A stretch of 64,000 nucleotides of DNA from Akkermansiaceae bacterium (GTDB taxonomy: Bacteria > Verrucomicrobiota > Verrucomicrobiia > Verrucomicrobiales > Akkermansiaceae): positions 1 to 64,000 of the forward strand of contig JANRFH010000023.1 of NCBI GenBank assembly GCA_030725745.1. The letters run 5' to 3'. This document shows positions 43,376-52,855 of this stretch, piece by piece. A program made the position numbers and the translations under genes. Position 1 is the stretch's first letter; every line of letters starts with the position of its first letter. The notes beneath the pieces were generated by a model. The model was given only the letters and a program-made list of their open reading frames with translations. It did not search any database and was not told where the DNA came from.

Positions 43376-45862
43376 ATGGCTATCAAATCGGAAATGCTTC
43401 ACCCACTGCTCAAACGCTGGCTCGAATCCAAGGGCTGGGAGGCGTTTCATTTTCAGGAGGAGAATTGGAAACGTTATTTGGAGGGAAGTTCGGGACTGCT
43501 GCATGCGCCGACGGGGTTCGGGAAAACTTTGGCGGTCTGGCTGGGGCCGCTGAGTGAATCCCTTGGGGCGTTGGGTATTTCCGAAGGGGAGATTCCGAGC
43601 AAGGCACAGCTCGCGGCGCTGCCCTGCGAGGTGCTGTGGATCACTCCTCTGCGGGCGCTTTCTCAAGACACCCTGCGTGCGCTGCGTGAGCCGATGGATG
43701 ATCTGGGAATCGCTTGGCCGATTGAAGCGCGGACGGGAGATACCTCTTCATATCGGAAGGCGAAGCTGCGGGAGAAATTTCCACATACCTTGGTGACAAC
43801 GCCGGAATCGCTTTCGCTGATGCTGACCCATCCGGACACACGGAAAAAATTGGCTCATCTGAAATGTGTGATCGTCGATGAGTGGCACGAGTTGCTTGGA
43901 ACGAAGCGCGGGATTCAGACGGAGCTATGCCTTGCGCGGCTGCGTAAGTGGCGTGGCACGGCGCTACGGACATGGGCGCTTTCAGCGACGCTTGGAAATC
44001 TGGAAGAAGCTGCGAAGCCACTTCACAAGCATCAGAAATCCGTTCCGAAAAACTTCCACATCCTTCCGGCGGACTTGGAGAAGAAGATCGAGATCACGAC
44101 GATGATCCCGGATGAGATCGAATCCTTTCCATGGGCTGGGCATCTGGGCACGCGGCTGGTGGGGAGGGTGGCGCGGCAGATCAAGAAGGCGAACACGACT
44201 TTGCTTTTCACAAACACGCGCAACCAGACGGAGAATTGGTTCCAGCAGTTGAGCGGGCTGGGGATTTTTGCGGATAACGAAATCGCGCTGCATCACGGCT
44301 CGCTGGATCGGGAGGAGCGCGCGCTGGTGGAGGCCGGGCTGCGAGATGGCACGTTGCGATGCGTGGTGTGCACTTCATCGTTGGATCTCGGGGTGGATTT
44401 CTCGCCGGTGGATCAGGTGATACAGGTGGGGTCGCCAAAGGGGATTGCGCGGCTGACGCAGAGGGCGGGACGTGCAGGGCACTCGCCGAATCAGATTTCA
44501 CGCATCTTTTGTGTGCCGACGAATGCGCTGGAGCTGGTGGAGTTTTCTGCGGCGCGTGATGCCTGGGAGAGGCGTGAGATCGAAGCCCGGCGCATGCTTG
44601 GCAAGCCGCTCGATGTGCTGGTGCAGCATTTGGTGTCGCTCGTCCTAGGTCAGCCAGCGAAGCCGGAGGATCTGCGGAAAGAGATCACTTCCAGCCATTC
44701 CTATCATGATCTCACGGATGCGGAGTGGAAGTGGTGCATTGCTTTCATCACCAATGGCGGGGCGCTCTCGCAGTATCCGCAGTATAAGAAAGCGGTGCTG
44801 GAGGGTGGTTTGCTCAGCGTGCCCGATAAGCGCACAGCGCAGCTTCATCGGCTAAATATCGGGACGATCACTTCGGATGCGGCGATCACGATAAAATTCA
44901 CTGGCGGGCGTATCCTTGGGAGTGTTGAGGAGTCGTTCATTTCCAAGCTGAAGCCCGGCGGGCAGTTTGTCTTCGCCGGGCGGAGACTGGAGCTTGTTCG
45001 TTTTCACAAACTCAACGCAACCGTGAGGATGGCGACAAAAAAGACGCGGGGCGATGTGCCGAGCTGGAGTGGAGGGCGGCTACCGCTTTCCTCGGAGCTC
45101 GCGAGATCGGTGGCGAGGCAGCTACATACACCGACGGATAATGCGGAGATGAAGGCGGTGGCGCCGATTCTGGAAATTCAAAAGAGGTGGTCGAGCATTC
45201 CTACTGCGGAGAAGTTGCTGGTGGAGTTCACGACTTCGCGTGAGGGCGAGCATCTGTTTTTTTTCCCTTTTGCGGGACGGCTGGCGCATGAGGGGCTGGC
45301 CTCGCTGACGGCGTATCGGATTTCCCAACGCAGTGGAGAATCAATTCACACGACGCAGAATGATTATGGATTTTCGCTGACCGCACGGCGCGGGCTTTCG
45401 CTAGATGAGGGGGTGCTGCGGGAGGCGCTTTCTCCGGAGAATCTGGAGGAGGATTTGCTCTCGTGCATGAACACGGCGGAGATGTCGCGGCGGCAATTCC
45501 GAATCATCGCGAGGGTGGCGGGGTTGTTGGTTCCTGATCTGCCGGGAAACCGGAGGCCGGTGCGGGATCTGCAGGTTTCGGCGCGGTTGTTGTTCGAGGT
45601 TTTTACGAGGTATGATCCGGATAACCTCCTGTTAGAGCAGAGTCGGCGTGAGATTCTTGAGGGGCAGCTTGAGCTTGCGAGGCTGGAGGAGACCTTGGTT
45701 TCACTGGCTGGGAAATCCTTTGAGCTTGTGGAAACGGAGCGCCTCACTCCGATGGCGTTTCCGCTGTGGGCGGATCGGCTTTCGGCCTATTTACCTGCGG
45801 GTGACGCGGCTACTCAGCTTGAAAAGATGCTGTTGCGACTGCAGGCTGAGACGAAGAAATGA
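43376..45862 (+). CDS. Ligase-associated DEXH-box helicase (Lhr-like)
   Basis: This 828-residue SF2 helicase translocates along DNA and belongs to the subfamily found with DNA ligases and the nuclease PdeM. Motif I is APTGFGKT (44-51), motif II is DEWH (168-171), and a later motif RLTQRAGRAGHS corresponds to motif VI. The C-terminal half has the Lhr-core winged-helix and four-helix-like regions. The stop overlaps pdeM (ATGA at 45859-45862), so the two are coupled. The usual ligase and exonuclease partners are absent here. The LexA site upstream suggests SOS control. Confidence 0.92.
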   Translation: MAIKSEMLHPLLKRWLESKGWEAFHFQEENWKRYLEGSSGLLHAPTGFGKTLAVWLGPLSESLGALGISEGEIPSKAQLAALPCEVLWITPLRALSQDTLRALREPMDDLGIAWPIEARTGDTSSYRKAKLREKFPHTLVTTPESLSLMLTHPDTRKKLAHLKCVIVDEWHELLGTKRGIQTELCLARLRKWRGTALRTWALSATLGNLEEAAKPLHKHQKSVPKNFHILPADLEKKIEITTMIPDEIESFPWAGHLGTRLVGRVARQIKKANTTLLFTNTRNQTENWFQQLSGLGIFADNEIALHHGSLDREERALVEAGLRDGTLRCVVCTSSLDLGVDFSPVDQVIQVGSPKGIARLTQRAGRAGHSPNQISRIFCVPTNALELVEFSAARDAWERREIEARRMLGKPLDVLVQHLVSLVLGQPAKPEDLRKEITSSHSYHDLTDAEWKWCIAFITNGGALSQYPQYKKAVLEGGLLSVPDKRTAQLHRLNIGTITSDAAITIKFTGGRILGSVEESFISKLKPGGQFVFAGRRLELVRFHKLNATVRMATKKTRGDVPSWSGGRLPLSSELARSVARQLHTPTDNAEMKAVAPILEIQKRWSSIPTAEKLLVEFTTSREGEHLFFFPFAGRLAHEGLASLTAYRISQRSGESIHTTQNDYGFSLTARRGLSLDEGVLREALSPENLEEDLLSCMNTAEMSRRQFRIIARVAGLLVPDLPGNRRPVRDLQVSARLLFEVFTRYDPDNLLLEQSRREILEGQLELARLEETLVSLAGKSFELVETERLTPMAFPLWADRLSAYLPAGDAATQLEKMLLRLQAETKK

Positions 45863-46506
45863 CCATCGAACTCGGCAATACTCCCGTCACCTTGCTCGCC
45901 GAGCATGCGGTGTTTTTGGAAAAGTCTGCGGTGCTGGTGCTCTCGGATTTGCATCTTGGGAAGTCGGCGACGTTTCGCGAAAAGGGGATACCGGTGCCCG
46001 AGGGTGATACGCGGCATGATCTGGATAGGGTCACGGCACTCGTTGAGAAACATCATGCGGCTTGTCTGGTGGTAGCCGGGGATTTGTTTCATGCGAAGGG
46101 AGGGATGAGCGAACATGTGCTGGGGTTGTTCCGAGAATGGGCGGCAGGGATAGTGGTTCCGATCATTCTAACAGAGGGAAATCATGACCGGATGGCGAGG
46201 CTTTCGAGGTATGAGCTGCCGATTGAAGTGGTGCCGTTTTCTGAAATCGACGGTCTACACATCACCCACGATCCGGATGAAATTCCTGATGGGATGGTGG
46301 GTATCGCGGGGCACTTGCATCCGGGGATCCGTTTGCCGGAATCGCCGAGGAGGAGTATCCGTTTGCCTTTTTTTTACCTACGGAATGGGCGTGAGCTGGT
46401 GCTGCCAGCATTCTCTCGGTTCACGGGTCTGAATATTGCCAAGCCGAAGAGGGGGGATCGGGTGTTTGTTCCGAGCCGGGAGGATGTGCTGGAGGTGCCG
46501 ATGTAG
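45859..46506 (+). CDS. pdeM: Ligase-associated metallophosphoesterase PdeM
   Basis: This 215-residue metal-dependent phosphoesterase acts on DNA ends or nucleic-acid phosphodiesters with the ligase-associated helicase. All calcineurin-like motifs are visible: SDLHLGKS (Asp30, His32), AGDLFHAKGG (Asp75, His78), EGNHDR (Asn108-Asp110) and AGHLHPGI. It is translationally coupled to the helicase gene. The length and the motif LHLGKSATFRE are typical. Confidence 0.93.
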   Translation: MTIELGNTPVTLLAEHAVFLEKSAVLVLSDLHLGKSATFREKGIPVPEGDTRHDLDRVTALVEKHHAACLVVAGDLFHAKGGMSEHVLGLFREWAAGIVVPIILTEGNHDRMARLSRYELPIEVVPFSEIDGLHITHDPDEIPDGMVGIAGHLHPGIRLPESPRRSIRLPFFYLRNGRELVLPAFSRFTGLNIAKPKRGDRVFVPSREDVLEVPM

Positions 46507-46515
46507 GGAGCGTTG

Positions 46516-48714
46516 CTACTTCAGCGCCTGAAGGTAGGTGTCGCGGAGTTTTTCGGCTTCGGACTTGGCGTTGATAAGCTCCCGAGTAGTGGCGTCGATG
46601 GATCGGCGAAGGTCGGCGAGAGCGGTTTCCTGCTGATGGAGGGTGTCGGTAAGGTTTCCGACGGAGGCGTCTAGGGCGCGGAGGGTTGCTTGGGCTTCGG
46701 TGAGGTGTGAACCGGTGAGTTGGGTTTCGCCGAGGGCGGTGGCGAAGGCGGCGCGTTCGGCGCGCTTGTCGTTGAGTGTGGCAGTGGGTGTTGATAGATC
46801 GATGAGGGTTTGGCGGAAGTTTGCGAGCTGATCCTGTCTGTTGATGGCGAAGGCGTGGGTTTTCTCTGAGGCGGCGAGGACGCGGGTGTTGATGGCGGCG
46901 GCGGAGAGGGATTTCTCGCGGGCGATGAGGGTGGCGAGTTCGGTTTCGGCGAGTTCTAGGGACTTGTCGGGAGGGGCGGGCTTGCGGGCTTCATCGGCAA
47001 TTTTCCGTGCTTCGTTGAGCTTGTTTTTTGCGGGTTCGAGGCGGGCGCGGGCGGCATCGCGGTTTTTCTGTGCGGCGGTAAAGGCGGCGTTTGCTTTGGC
47101 TATTTCTTCGGGTGCTGTTTCCTTTTTTGCCTTTAGCTGATCGAGGGTTCTCTTGGCTTCATTGACGCCTTTTTCGGAAGCGTTGAGGATGTTTTTGGTT
47201 TGTTCGAGGGCTTTTTCTGCGGCGGCGAGAGCGTCGATGGCTTGCTGGACTGATTTGTTTCGTTCTTCGTTTGCGGCGAGGGAGGTGGAGATGGTTTCGC
47301 GGACTTCGTCGATGCGGGCGGTGACCAGTTCGATGCGGGTTTCGATGCTCTGGGGGTTGTTGAAAAAGGTGGTGATTTCCGGCTGGCCTTGGCCTTCGGT
47401 GAGGAAGGTGTGGATGGCTCCGTAGGCGTCGGCGATGAAGGCGCGTTTGCCATCGTGGGAGATGGCGGCGGAAATGGGGAGGGAGGGGAGCTTGATGTCG
47501 CGGAGTTTGTTGAAATCGGGTTTCCAGAGGCGTGCGAAGTCATCGCGGCCAGCGGAGATGGAGGTGCCGTTTTTCGCGAAGGAGAAGGCGGTAACTCCGC
47601 CTTTGTGGGCGTCGATTTTCTTCACTTCGCCGCCGTTGTTCATTTCCCAGAAACGGACAGAGCCGTCCTCTGAGGCGGAGGCGAGGATGTTGGAATCGGA
47701 GCGGTAGGTGAGGGCGGTGATGGCTGCCTGGTGGCCGCGGAGGGTGTGGAACTCGGCGGCGGTTTCAGCTTCCCAGACCCAGACGCCGCCGTTGCGGTCG
47801 CCGCTGGCGAGGAGGATGCCATCGGGTGATATGTCGAGGGCGGTGATCCAGTCGGTGTGTTTTTTGACAGAGTGGAGCTGCTCGCCGGTGGAGGTGTCCC
47901 AGAGCTTGAGGAGCTTCGAGGGGCCGCCAGTGGCGACGATGTCAAAGGATGGGCGGATGTCTGAGGCGAGTATGGAATCGAATTCTTTGCCAACAGTTAA
48001 AGCGCGGGAGCCGGTGGTGATGTCGAAGGTGACGGTGATGCCGTTTTTCCCCGGGATGCCGCCGCCGACGATGAGGTAGCGGGCGTCTGGTGTGAAGGAG
48101 AGGGAGATGGGATCGCCCTCGGGGAAGTGGAGGATGCCGATGAGTTCGAGCGTTTCCGTGTGGTAAAGGAGGATTTGTTTCTGGCCGGTGACGGCGAGCA
48201 GGGGTGCCCAAGGGGAGCTGGCGATGGCGTGGACGGCGGAGGGTTTTTCCGTGACGACGGGAGGCTCTAGCAAGAGATGCTGAGGCATGGGCGGCGGGCC
48301 GTCGGGTTTTGCTGTGGGGTCGGAGGTGAGGGCTGTCTCGAATTTAGGCTTCGAGGGTTTGCGGGCGGTGGAGGATTTCGTTTCGAGGAGGCCGCCTTCG
48401 ATCCATTTTTCGAGGACTGCGATCTTGTCGGCGCCGAGTTTTTCGCCCTCGGGCGGCATGAAGGGTTCGGCTGAGTGTTTGGAGAGGTTGATGAGGGTTG
48501 AGGAGGTGTCTCCGGGCTCGACGATTTTCCCGGAGGAACCGCCTTTCATGGTGCCATTGAAACTAGAGAGATCGAGACCGCCCTTGGTTTTGTCAGGGTT
48601 GTGGCAGTTCAGGCAAGACTGCTCAAAGATGGGGAAGACGTGGTCGTCGAAAGAGATTTTCTCCTGGGCGTGGAGCAGTCCGGTGAGGGGGATGATGTAT
48701 AGGAGGCGCCGCAT
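46516..48714 (-). CDS. Secreted cytochrome-WD40-coiled-coil protein
   Basis: This 732-residue protein has a signal peptide (LLHA-Q near 16), one CxxCH heme site at Cys34/Cys37/His38 (SCLNCHNPDKTKGGLDLS) in the PVC Planctomycete-cytochrome-C domain, WD40 repeats at about 155-455 (DWITALDISPDGILLASGDR), and a long Ala/Glu/Lys/Arg-rich coiled coil from about 465 to the end. The domain order cytochrome-propeller-coiled coil is typical of PVC bacteria. A redox-sensor or structural role is only a guess. Confidence 0.87.
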   Translation of the reverse strand: MRRLLYIIPLTGLLHAQEKISFDDHVFPIFEQSCLNCHNPDKTKGGLDLSSFNGTMKGGSSGKIVEPGDTSSTLINLSKHSAEPFMPPEGEKLGADKIAVLEKWIEGGLLETKSSTARKPSKPKFETALTSDPTAKPDGPPPMPQHLLLEPPVVTEKPSAVHAIASSPWAPLLAVTGQKQILLYHTETLELIGILHFPEGDPISLSFTPDARYLIVGGGIPGKNGITVTFDITTGSRALTVGKEFDSILASDIRPSFDIVATGGPSKLLKLWDTSTGEQLHSVKKHTDWITALDISPDGILLASGDRNGGVWVWEAETAAEFHTLRGHQAAITALTYRSDSNILASASEDGSVRFWEMNNGGEVKKIDAHKGGVTAFSFAKNGTSISAGRDDFARLWKPDFNKLRDIKLPSLPISAAISHDGKRAFIADAYGAIHTFLTEGQGQPEITTFFNNPQSIETRIELVTARIDEVRETISTSLAANEERNKSVQQAIDALAAAEKALEQTKNILNASEKGVNEAKRTLDQLKAKKETAPEEIAKANAAFTAAQKNRDAARARLEPAKNKLNEARKIADEARKPAPPDKSLELAETELATLIAREKSLSAAAINTRVLAASEKTHAFAINRQDQLANFRQTLIDLSTPTATLNDKRAERAAFATALGETQLTGSHLTEAQATLRALDASVGNLTDTLHQQETALADLRRSIDATTRELINAKSEAEKLRDTYLQALK

Positions 48715-48831
48715 CGGTGTAATGGATACGTTAGTAGGAGGGTGGAGTTTTCAGTTGGGATTTTTTAATGAGGAAGGCAGGAATGCAGGAACTTGGGTTG
48801 TTGTTGTTTTGAGAGGTAGGATGACGCAGTT

Positions 48832-50433
48832 TTAAGAGGAGGTGGGTGATGATTTTCTGCGGGAAAGAAATATCACTGTGAAGGCCATAATGATGGTGGC
48901 TATGATGGTGGAGAGGGCTGCGTGGAGGCCGAGGGCGATGAAGGAGTAGGATACGGCAGAGAAGCCTGCGGCGATGGCGGCGAAGGGGAGTTGGGAGTGC
49001 ACGTGGGCGGTGGGTTCACAGCCGGAGGCGATGGATGAGACGATGGTGGTGTCTGAGAAGGGGCTGCAGTGGTCTCCGAAAACGGCTCCGCCAAAGACTG
49101 CGCCGATGATGGCGGGGGAGAGGGCGAGCATTTCAGCGGGGGAAAGCCCAGCAGCGGTGGCGGCGGCAATGCCTGCGGGGAGAGCGAGGGGCATGAGCAA
49201 GCCCATGGTGCCCCATGATGAGCCGGTGGCGAAGGCCATGATGGAGCCGGAGGCGAAGACGGCGAGGGGGAGCCAGGCAACGTTGAATTTTTCCGAGAGG
49301 AGGGTGGCGATCTGTTCGCCTGCGCCGAGGGCGGAGAAGACGTTTCCGAGCGACCATGCGAGGACGAGGATGACTAGGGCGGGGAGGAGGTTTGCGGCGC
49401 CGTGGTAGGCGGCTTCTGAGGCGGGGGTTTTCCGTGATTTAGGATACATGACCCATGCGGCGGCGATGCCGAAAATGCTTCCTGCAACGAGGGCGTAGGG
49501 GCCTGCGCTACCGCTGAATGCCTCACGCCAGCCGGTGAGGGTGAAGGGATCGGTGGGTGGGGATGAGAGGAGGGGGAAGGCCGCGAAGATGCCGAGGACT
49601 AGCGCAATGAGAGGGATGATCGCATGGCGGGTGGGGATGGATGAGGTGGTTGGTTCGTCATTCTCCGCAGGGGTCTGGGGGAGGTAGCGGCGCATGGCGC
49701 GCGGCTGGTAGTTGAGGAAAATGGCAAGTGGTATGAGGAGGAGGGTGAGGAGGCAGTAGGGGTTTGCGGGGATGGAGGCGAAATAGAGGGAGTAAGGTTC
49801 GACGGGAAAAGGTGCGTCGGCGAGTCCTTCCTTGATGAGGCTGAGCTGGGTGGCGATCCAGGTGGAGATGAAGGCGACGCAGGCGACGGGAGAGGAGGTG
49901 GAATCGACGACCCATGCGAGGCGCTCGCGGGAGACACCCGTGCGGTCGGCCAGCGGGCGGGCGATGCGACCTGTGAGCAGTGAGTTCGCGAGGCCGTCGA
50001 AGAAGCAGAGGAGGCCGATTAGATAGACACCGCCGAGGAGGCTTTTTTGTGGGTGCTTTGCCTTCGTAGTGAGGCGGGCGAGGAGCGTGTCGAAGCCGCC
50101 GGATTTTTCCAAGATGCCCGCGAAGGCTCCGAGGATGAGGGTGAAAACGATGGCTCCGATGTGCCAAGAGCCTTCGAGGGAGGGGAAAATGTAGTCGGCA
50201 AAGATCGCGCGAATGGCGGCGATAGGGCTATCGTGATGGATAAGGAACGCACCGGCGACGACCCCGCTGCCGAGGCCGAGTGCGGCTTGGCGGGTGAGGA
50301 TGATGACGATGAGCGCGCAGAAGGCCGGCCAGAGGGCGGTGATGGCGGGGTTTTGGGTGAGGAAGGGAAGAATGAGTGTGAGGGCGATCAGCGCGGAGAG
50401 GATGATGATTTTCTTCACTGGGCTCACTTTCAC
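48832..50433 (-). CDS. NhaC-type Na+/H+ antiporter
   Basis: This 533-residue inner-membrane protein has 11-13 predicted membrane segments. Features of the NhaC family include the early repeated helices, GLANSLLTGRIARPLAD and a late GAVFGDHCSPFSDTTI, in which polar and acidic residues are likely ion ligands. I accept the GTG at 50433 as start because it overlaps the hicA stop (GTGA at 50430-50433) and no in-frame ATG is close. It might exchange other cations or substrates, as NhaC relatives do. Confidence 0.88.
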   Translation of the reverse strand: MKVSPVKKIIILSALIALTLILPFLTQNPAITALWPAFCALIVIILTRQAALGLGSGVVAGAFLIHHDSPIAAIRAIFADYIFPSLEGSWHIGAIVFTLILGAFAGILEKSGGFDTLLARLTTKAKHPQKSLLGGVYLIGLLCFFDGLANSLLTGRIARPLADRTGVSRERLAWVVDSTSSPVACVAFISTWIATQLSLIKEGLADAPFPVEPYSLYFASIPANPYCLLTLLLIPLAIFLNYQPRAMRRYLPQTPAENDEPTTSSIPTRHAIIPLIALVLGIFAAFPLLSSPPTDPFTLTGWREAFSGSAGPYALVAGSIFGIAAAWVMYPKSRKTPASEAAYHGAANLLPALVILVLAWSLGNVFSALGAGEQIATLLSEKFNVAWLPLAVFASGSIMAFATGSSWGTMGLLMPLALPAGIAAATAAGLSPAEMLALSPAIIGAVFGGAVFGDHCSPFSDTTIVSSIASGCEPTAHVHSQLPFAAIAAGFSAVSYSFIALGLHAALSTIIATIIMAFTVIFLSRRKSSPTSS

Positions 50434-50651
50434 TTGTTATACTCTTTGAGGAAATCTTCGGGCGATACACCTGCCTGTTTCAAAATTCCTCGGAGAGTTC
50501 CGGTTTTGATCTCCTTGTGCATAGGGACTACGCAACCGGAGGAGTCTCGTTTCATGATTAGGTGGCTACCACGCTGGCGACTTTCTTCGAAGCCCATTCG
50601 CGCAAGAATCTTGCAGCAATCGTTGCCACTTATGTTCGGCAGCTTAGGCAT
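50430..50651 (-). CDS. hicA: HicA-type mRNA interferase toxin
   Basis: This 73-residue toxin degrades mRNA and is neutralised by HicB. The double-stranded-RNA-binding-like fold and the catalytic His30 in QRGSHLIMKR are present. Its start overlaps the hicB 3' end by 8 bp and its stop overlaps the antiporter start, so translation of all three is linked. Confidence 0.93.
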   Translation of the reverse strand: MPKLPNISGNDCCKILARMGFEESRQRGSHLIMKRDSSGCVVPMHKEIKTGTLRGILKQAGVSPEDFLKEYNK

Positions 50652-50847
50652 TCGAGAGCTCGAAGCTAGTTATCAGAGAAGGCTTCGTGAAGTTCACTGG
50701 GAACTCCTCCAAGAAAAGCTCTGTGGCCTCGCGGAGATTTTCCACAGCTTCGTCGAGGGTCTCACCTTGGGAGGTGGTTCCTGTTTCTGGGTTGTAAGAA
50801 ACGTAGCCTCCCTCTTCTGCTTCTGTGATGACTGCGCTGAGAATCAT
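50644..50847 (-). CDS. hicB: HicB-type antitoxin
   Basis: This 67-residue antitoxin is upstream of hicA, in the reversed HicB-HicA order. The degenerate RNase-H-like fold shows EEGGYVSYNPETGTTSQGET and DEAVENLREATELFLEE. It ends shortly after the fold and has no C-terminal helix-turn-helix or ribbon domain, so DNA binding, if any, must use another surface. Confidence 0.92.
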   Translation of the reverse strand: MILSAVITEAEEGGYVSYNPETGTTSQGETLDEAVENLREATELFLEEFPVNFTKPSLITSFELSNA

Positions 50848-50925
50848 GCCGAAAGACTACCTTCGGTTGACCCCGTTTGCAATAGGGATGAATTGACGCA
50901 GAGGAAGAACAAGGATCTGGTCTTT

Positions 50926-52764
50926 CTAAACCAATCGGGCTGCGAGGAGCTCGCGCTGGAAGATGAGTTCTTTCGGCAGGTGGTCGTAGAGGTCGATGAA
51001 GAGTTCGCCTTGGGAGACGAGTTCGGTGCGCCATTCGTTGCGGTCGAATTTCATGACGGCATCGAAGTCTTCTTTGGAAAAATCGGGGAGATCTTCGATG
51101 TTGAAGTTCTCGTAGTCCGGGATCCAGCCGATCTGTGTTTCGTGGCCTGCGGCTCCGCCTTTGCAGCGTTTCACGATCCACTCGAGGACGCGCATATTTT
51201 CGCTGAAGCCCGGCCACATGAATTTGCCGTCTTCGGTTTTGCGGAACCAGTTCACGTGGAAGAAGCGCGGGAGGTGGAGGAGGTGGCGTTGCATGCCGAG
51301 CCAGTGGCCGAAGTAATCGCCCATGTTGTAGCCGCAGAAAGGCAGCATGGCCATGGGGTCGCGGCGGACTTTTCCGATGGTTCCAGCTGCGGCGGCGGTC
51401 ATTTCTGAACCCATGGTAGCACCGACATAGACGCCGTGAGACCAATTGAATGCCTGATATACTAGAGGCATAGTGGTTGCGCGGCGGCCTCCGAAGATGA
51501 CTCCGTCGATGGGGACTCCGTCGGGGTTCTGCCACTCGGGATCGATGGTGGGGCACTGTTTGGCGGGAGCGGTGAAACGGGAGTTCGCGTGGGATGAGGG
51601 AGTTCCGGAGGCGGGTGTCCAGTCGTTGCCTTTCCAGTCGATGAGGTGGGCGGGTGGTTCTTTGGTAAGGCCTTCCCACCAGACATCGCCGTCGTCGGTG
51701 AGGGCGACGTTGGTGAAGATGGCGTTTTCCTTCATTGACTCCATGGCGATGCGGTTGCTTTCCCAGTTGGTTCCGGGGGCGACACCGAAGAAGCCGGTTT
51801 CCGGATTGATGGCGTGGAGTTTGCCGTCTTTATGCGGCCAGATCCATGCGATGTCATCGCCGACGATGGAGGTTTTCCAGCCCTTGTCCGCGTAAGGCTT
51901 CGGCGGCTCTAGCATGGCGAGGTTGGTTTTTCCGCAGGCGGAAGGGAAAGCGGCGGTGACGTAGGTGGTGGAACCATCCGGGGCGTGGAGGCCGAGGATG
52001 AGCATGTGCTCGGCCATCCATTTGTGCTCGCGGGCGATGTTGCTGGCGATGCGGAGTGCGAGGCATTTTTTTCCTAGGAGTGCGTTGCCGCCGTAGCCGG
52101 AGCCGTAGGACATGATTTCTCGGGTATCGACGAAATGGGAGATGTATTTGTCGTCGTTGCATGGCCATGCGACATCGGCCTGGCCATCGGCAAGTGGAGC
52201 GCCGACGGAGTGCATGCATTTGATATACTGGGCGTGGCCGTCGCGTTTTTTCGGAGCGGCTCCGGATGTCTCATCTTCGAGGCGCTTGAGGACATGCGAT
52301 CCCATGTGTGCCATGATGCGCATGTTCACTACAACGTAGGCGCTATCGGTAACCTGCACGCCGATCTTGGCTAGTGGGGAATCGAGTGGTCCCATGCAGA
52401 AGGGGATGACATACATGGTGCGCCCGGCCATGGAGCCGGTGAATTTTTCAGTGAGGAGCTTGCGCATCTCGACGGGATCCGCCCATTTGTTGGTTGGGCC
52501 TGCTTGGTCGGGGCGTTTGGTGCAGATGAAGGTGCGCTCTTCGACACGGGCGACATCGGAGGGCTCGGAGCGTGCGAGGAAGGAGTTCGGGCGTTTTTCC
52601 GGATTTAGGCGGAGGAAAGTGCCTTGGTCGCAGAGTTGTTGGGTGAGTGTGTCCCACTCCTCTTGAGAGCCATCGCACCAGACGACATCTTTCGGGGTGA
52701 AAAGGGCGGCGGATTCGTCAACCCATTTTTGAAGATCCTGATAGCTGGTTCCTTCAGTGTTCAT
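50926..52764 (-). CDS. pckG: Phosphoenolpyruvate carboxykinase (GTP)
   Basis: This enzyme interconverts oxaloacetate plus GTP with phosphoenolpyruvate plus GDP and CO2, feeding gluconeogenesis. The 612-residue length is typical of the GTP form. The P-loop PSACGKTNL (274-282) contains the characteristic Cys277, and [15 protein letters not shown] (220-234) and the PEP-binding arginine regions are visible. It stands between hicBA and alkaline phosphatase on the same strand. The ATP-type enzyme would have a quite different sequence. Confidence 0.97.
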   Translation of the reverse strand: MNTEGTSYQDLQKWVDESAALFTPKDVVWCDGSQEEWDTLTQQLCDQGTFLRLNPEKRPNSFLARSEPSDVARVEERTFICTKRPDQAGPTNKWADPVEMRKLLTEKFTGSMAGRTMYVIPFCMGPLDSPLAKIGVQVTDSAYVVVNMRIMAHMGSHVLKRLEDETSGAAPKKRDGHAQYIKCMHSVGAPLADGQADVAWPCNDDKYISHFVDTREIMSYGSGYGGNALLGKKCLALRIASNIAREHKWMAEHMLILGLHAPDGSTTYVTAAFPSACGKTNLAMLEPPKPYADKGWKTSIVGDDIAWIWPHKDGKLHAINPETGFFGVAPGTNWESNRIAMESMKENAIFTNVALTDDGDVWWEGLTKEPPAHLIDWKGNDWTPASGTPSSHANSRFTAPAKQCPTIDPEWQNPDGVPIDGVIFGGRRATTMPLVYQAFNWSHGVYVGATMGSEMTAAAAGTIGKVRRDPMAMLPFCGYNMGDYFGHWLGMQRHLLHLPRFFHVNWFRKTEDGKFMWPGFSENMRVLEWIVKRCKGGAAGHETQIGWIPDYENFNIEDLPDFSKEDFDAVMKFDRNEWRTELVSQGELFIDLYDHLPKELIFQRELLAARLV

Positions 52765-52855
52765 TACATTTCTAGAGAAACGCTTTTCAGAGCAGTGAGC
52801 AAGGATAGCCGGAGCTTATGATGGGATATGCAGAGGAATCAGCAGGAAAAGGAAA

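Noticed and set aside
50047-51408. A 453-residue plus-strand frame across nhaC, hicBA and pckG
   Set aside because: It is antisense to four recognised genes and has no sensible domain; it exists because of high-GC third positions.
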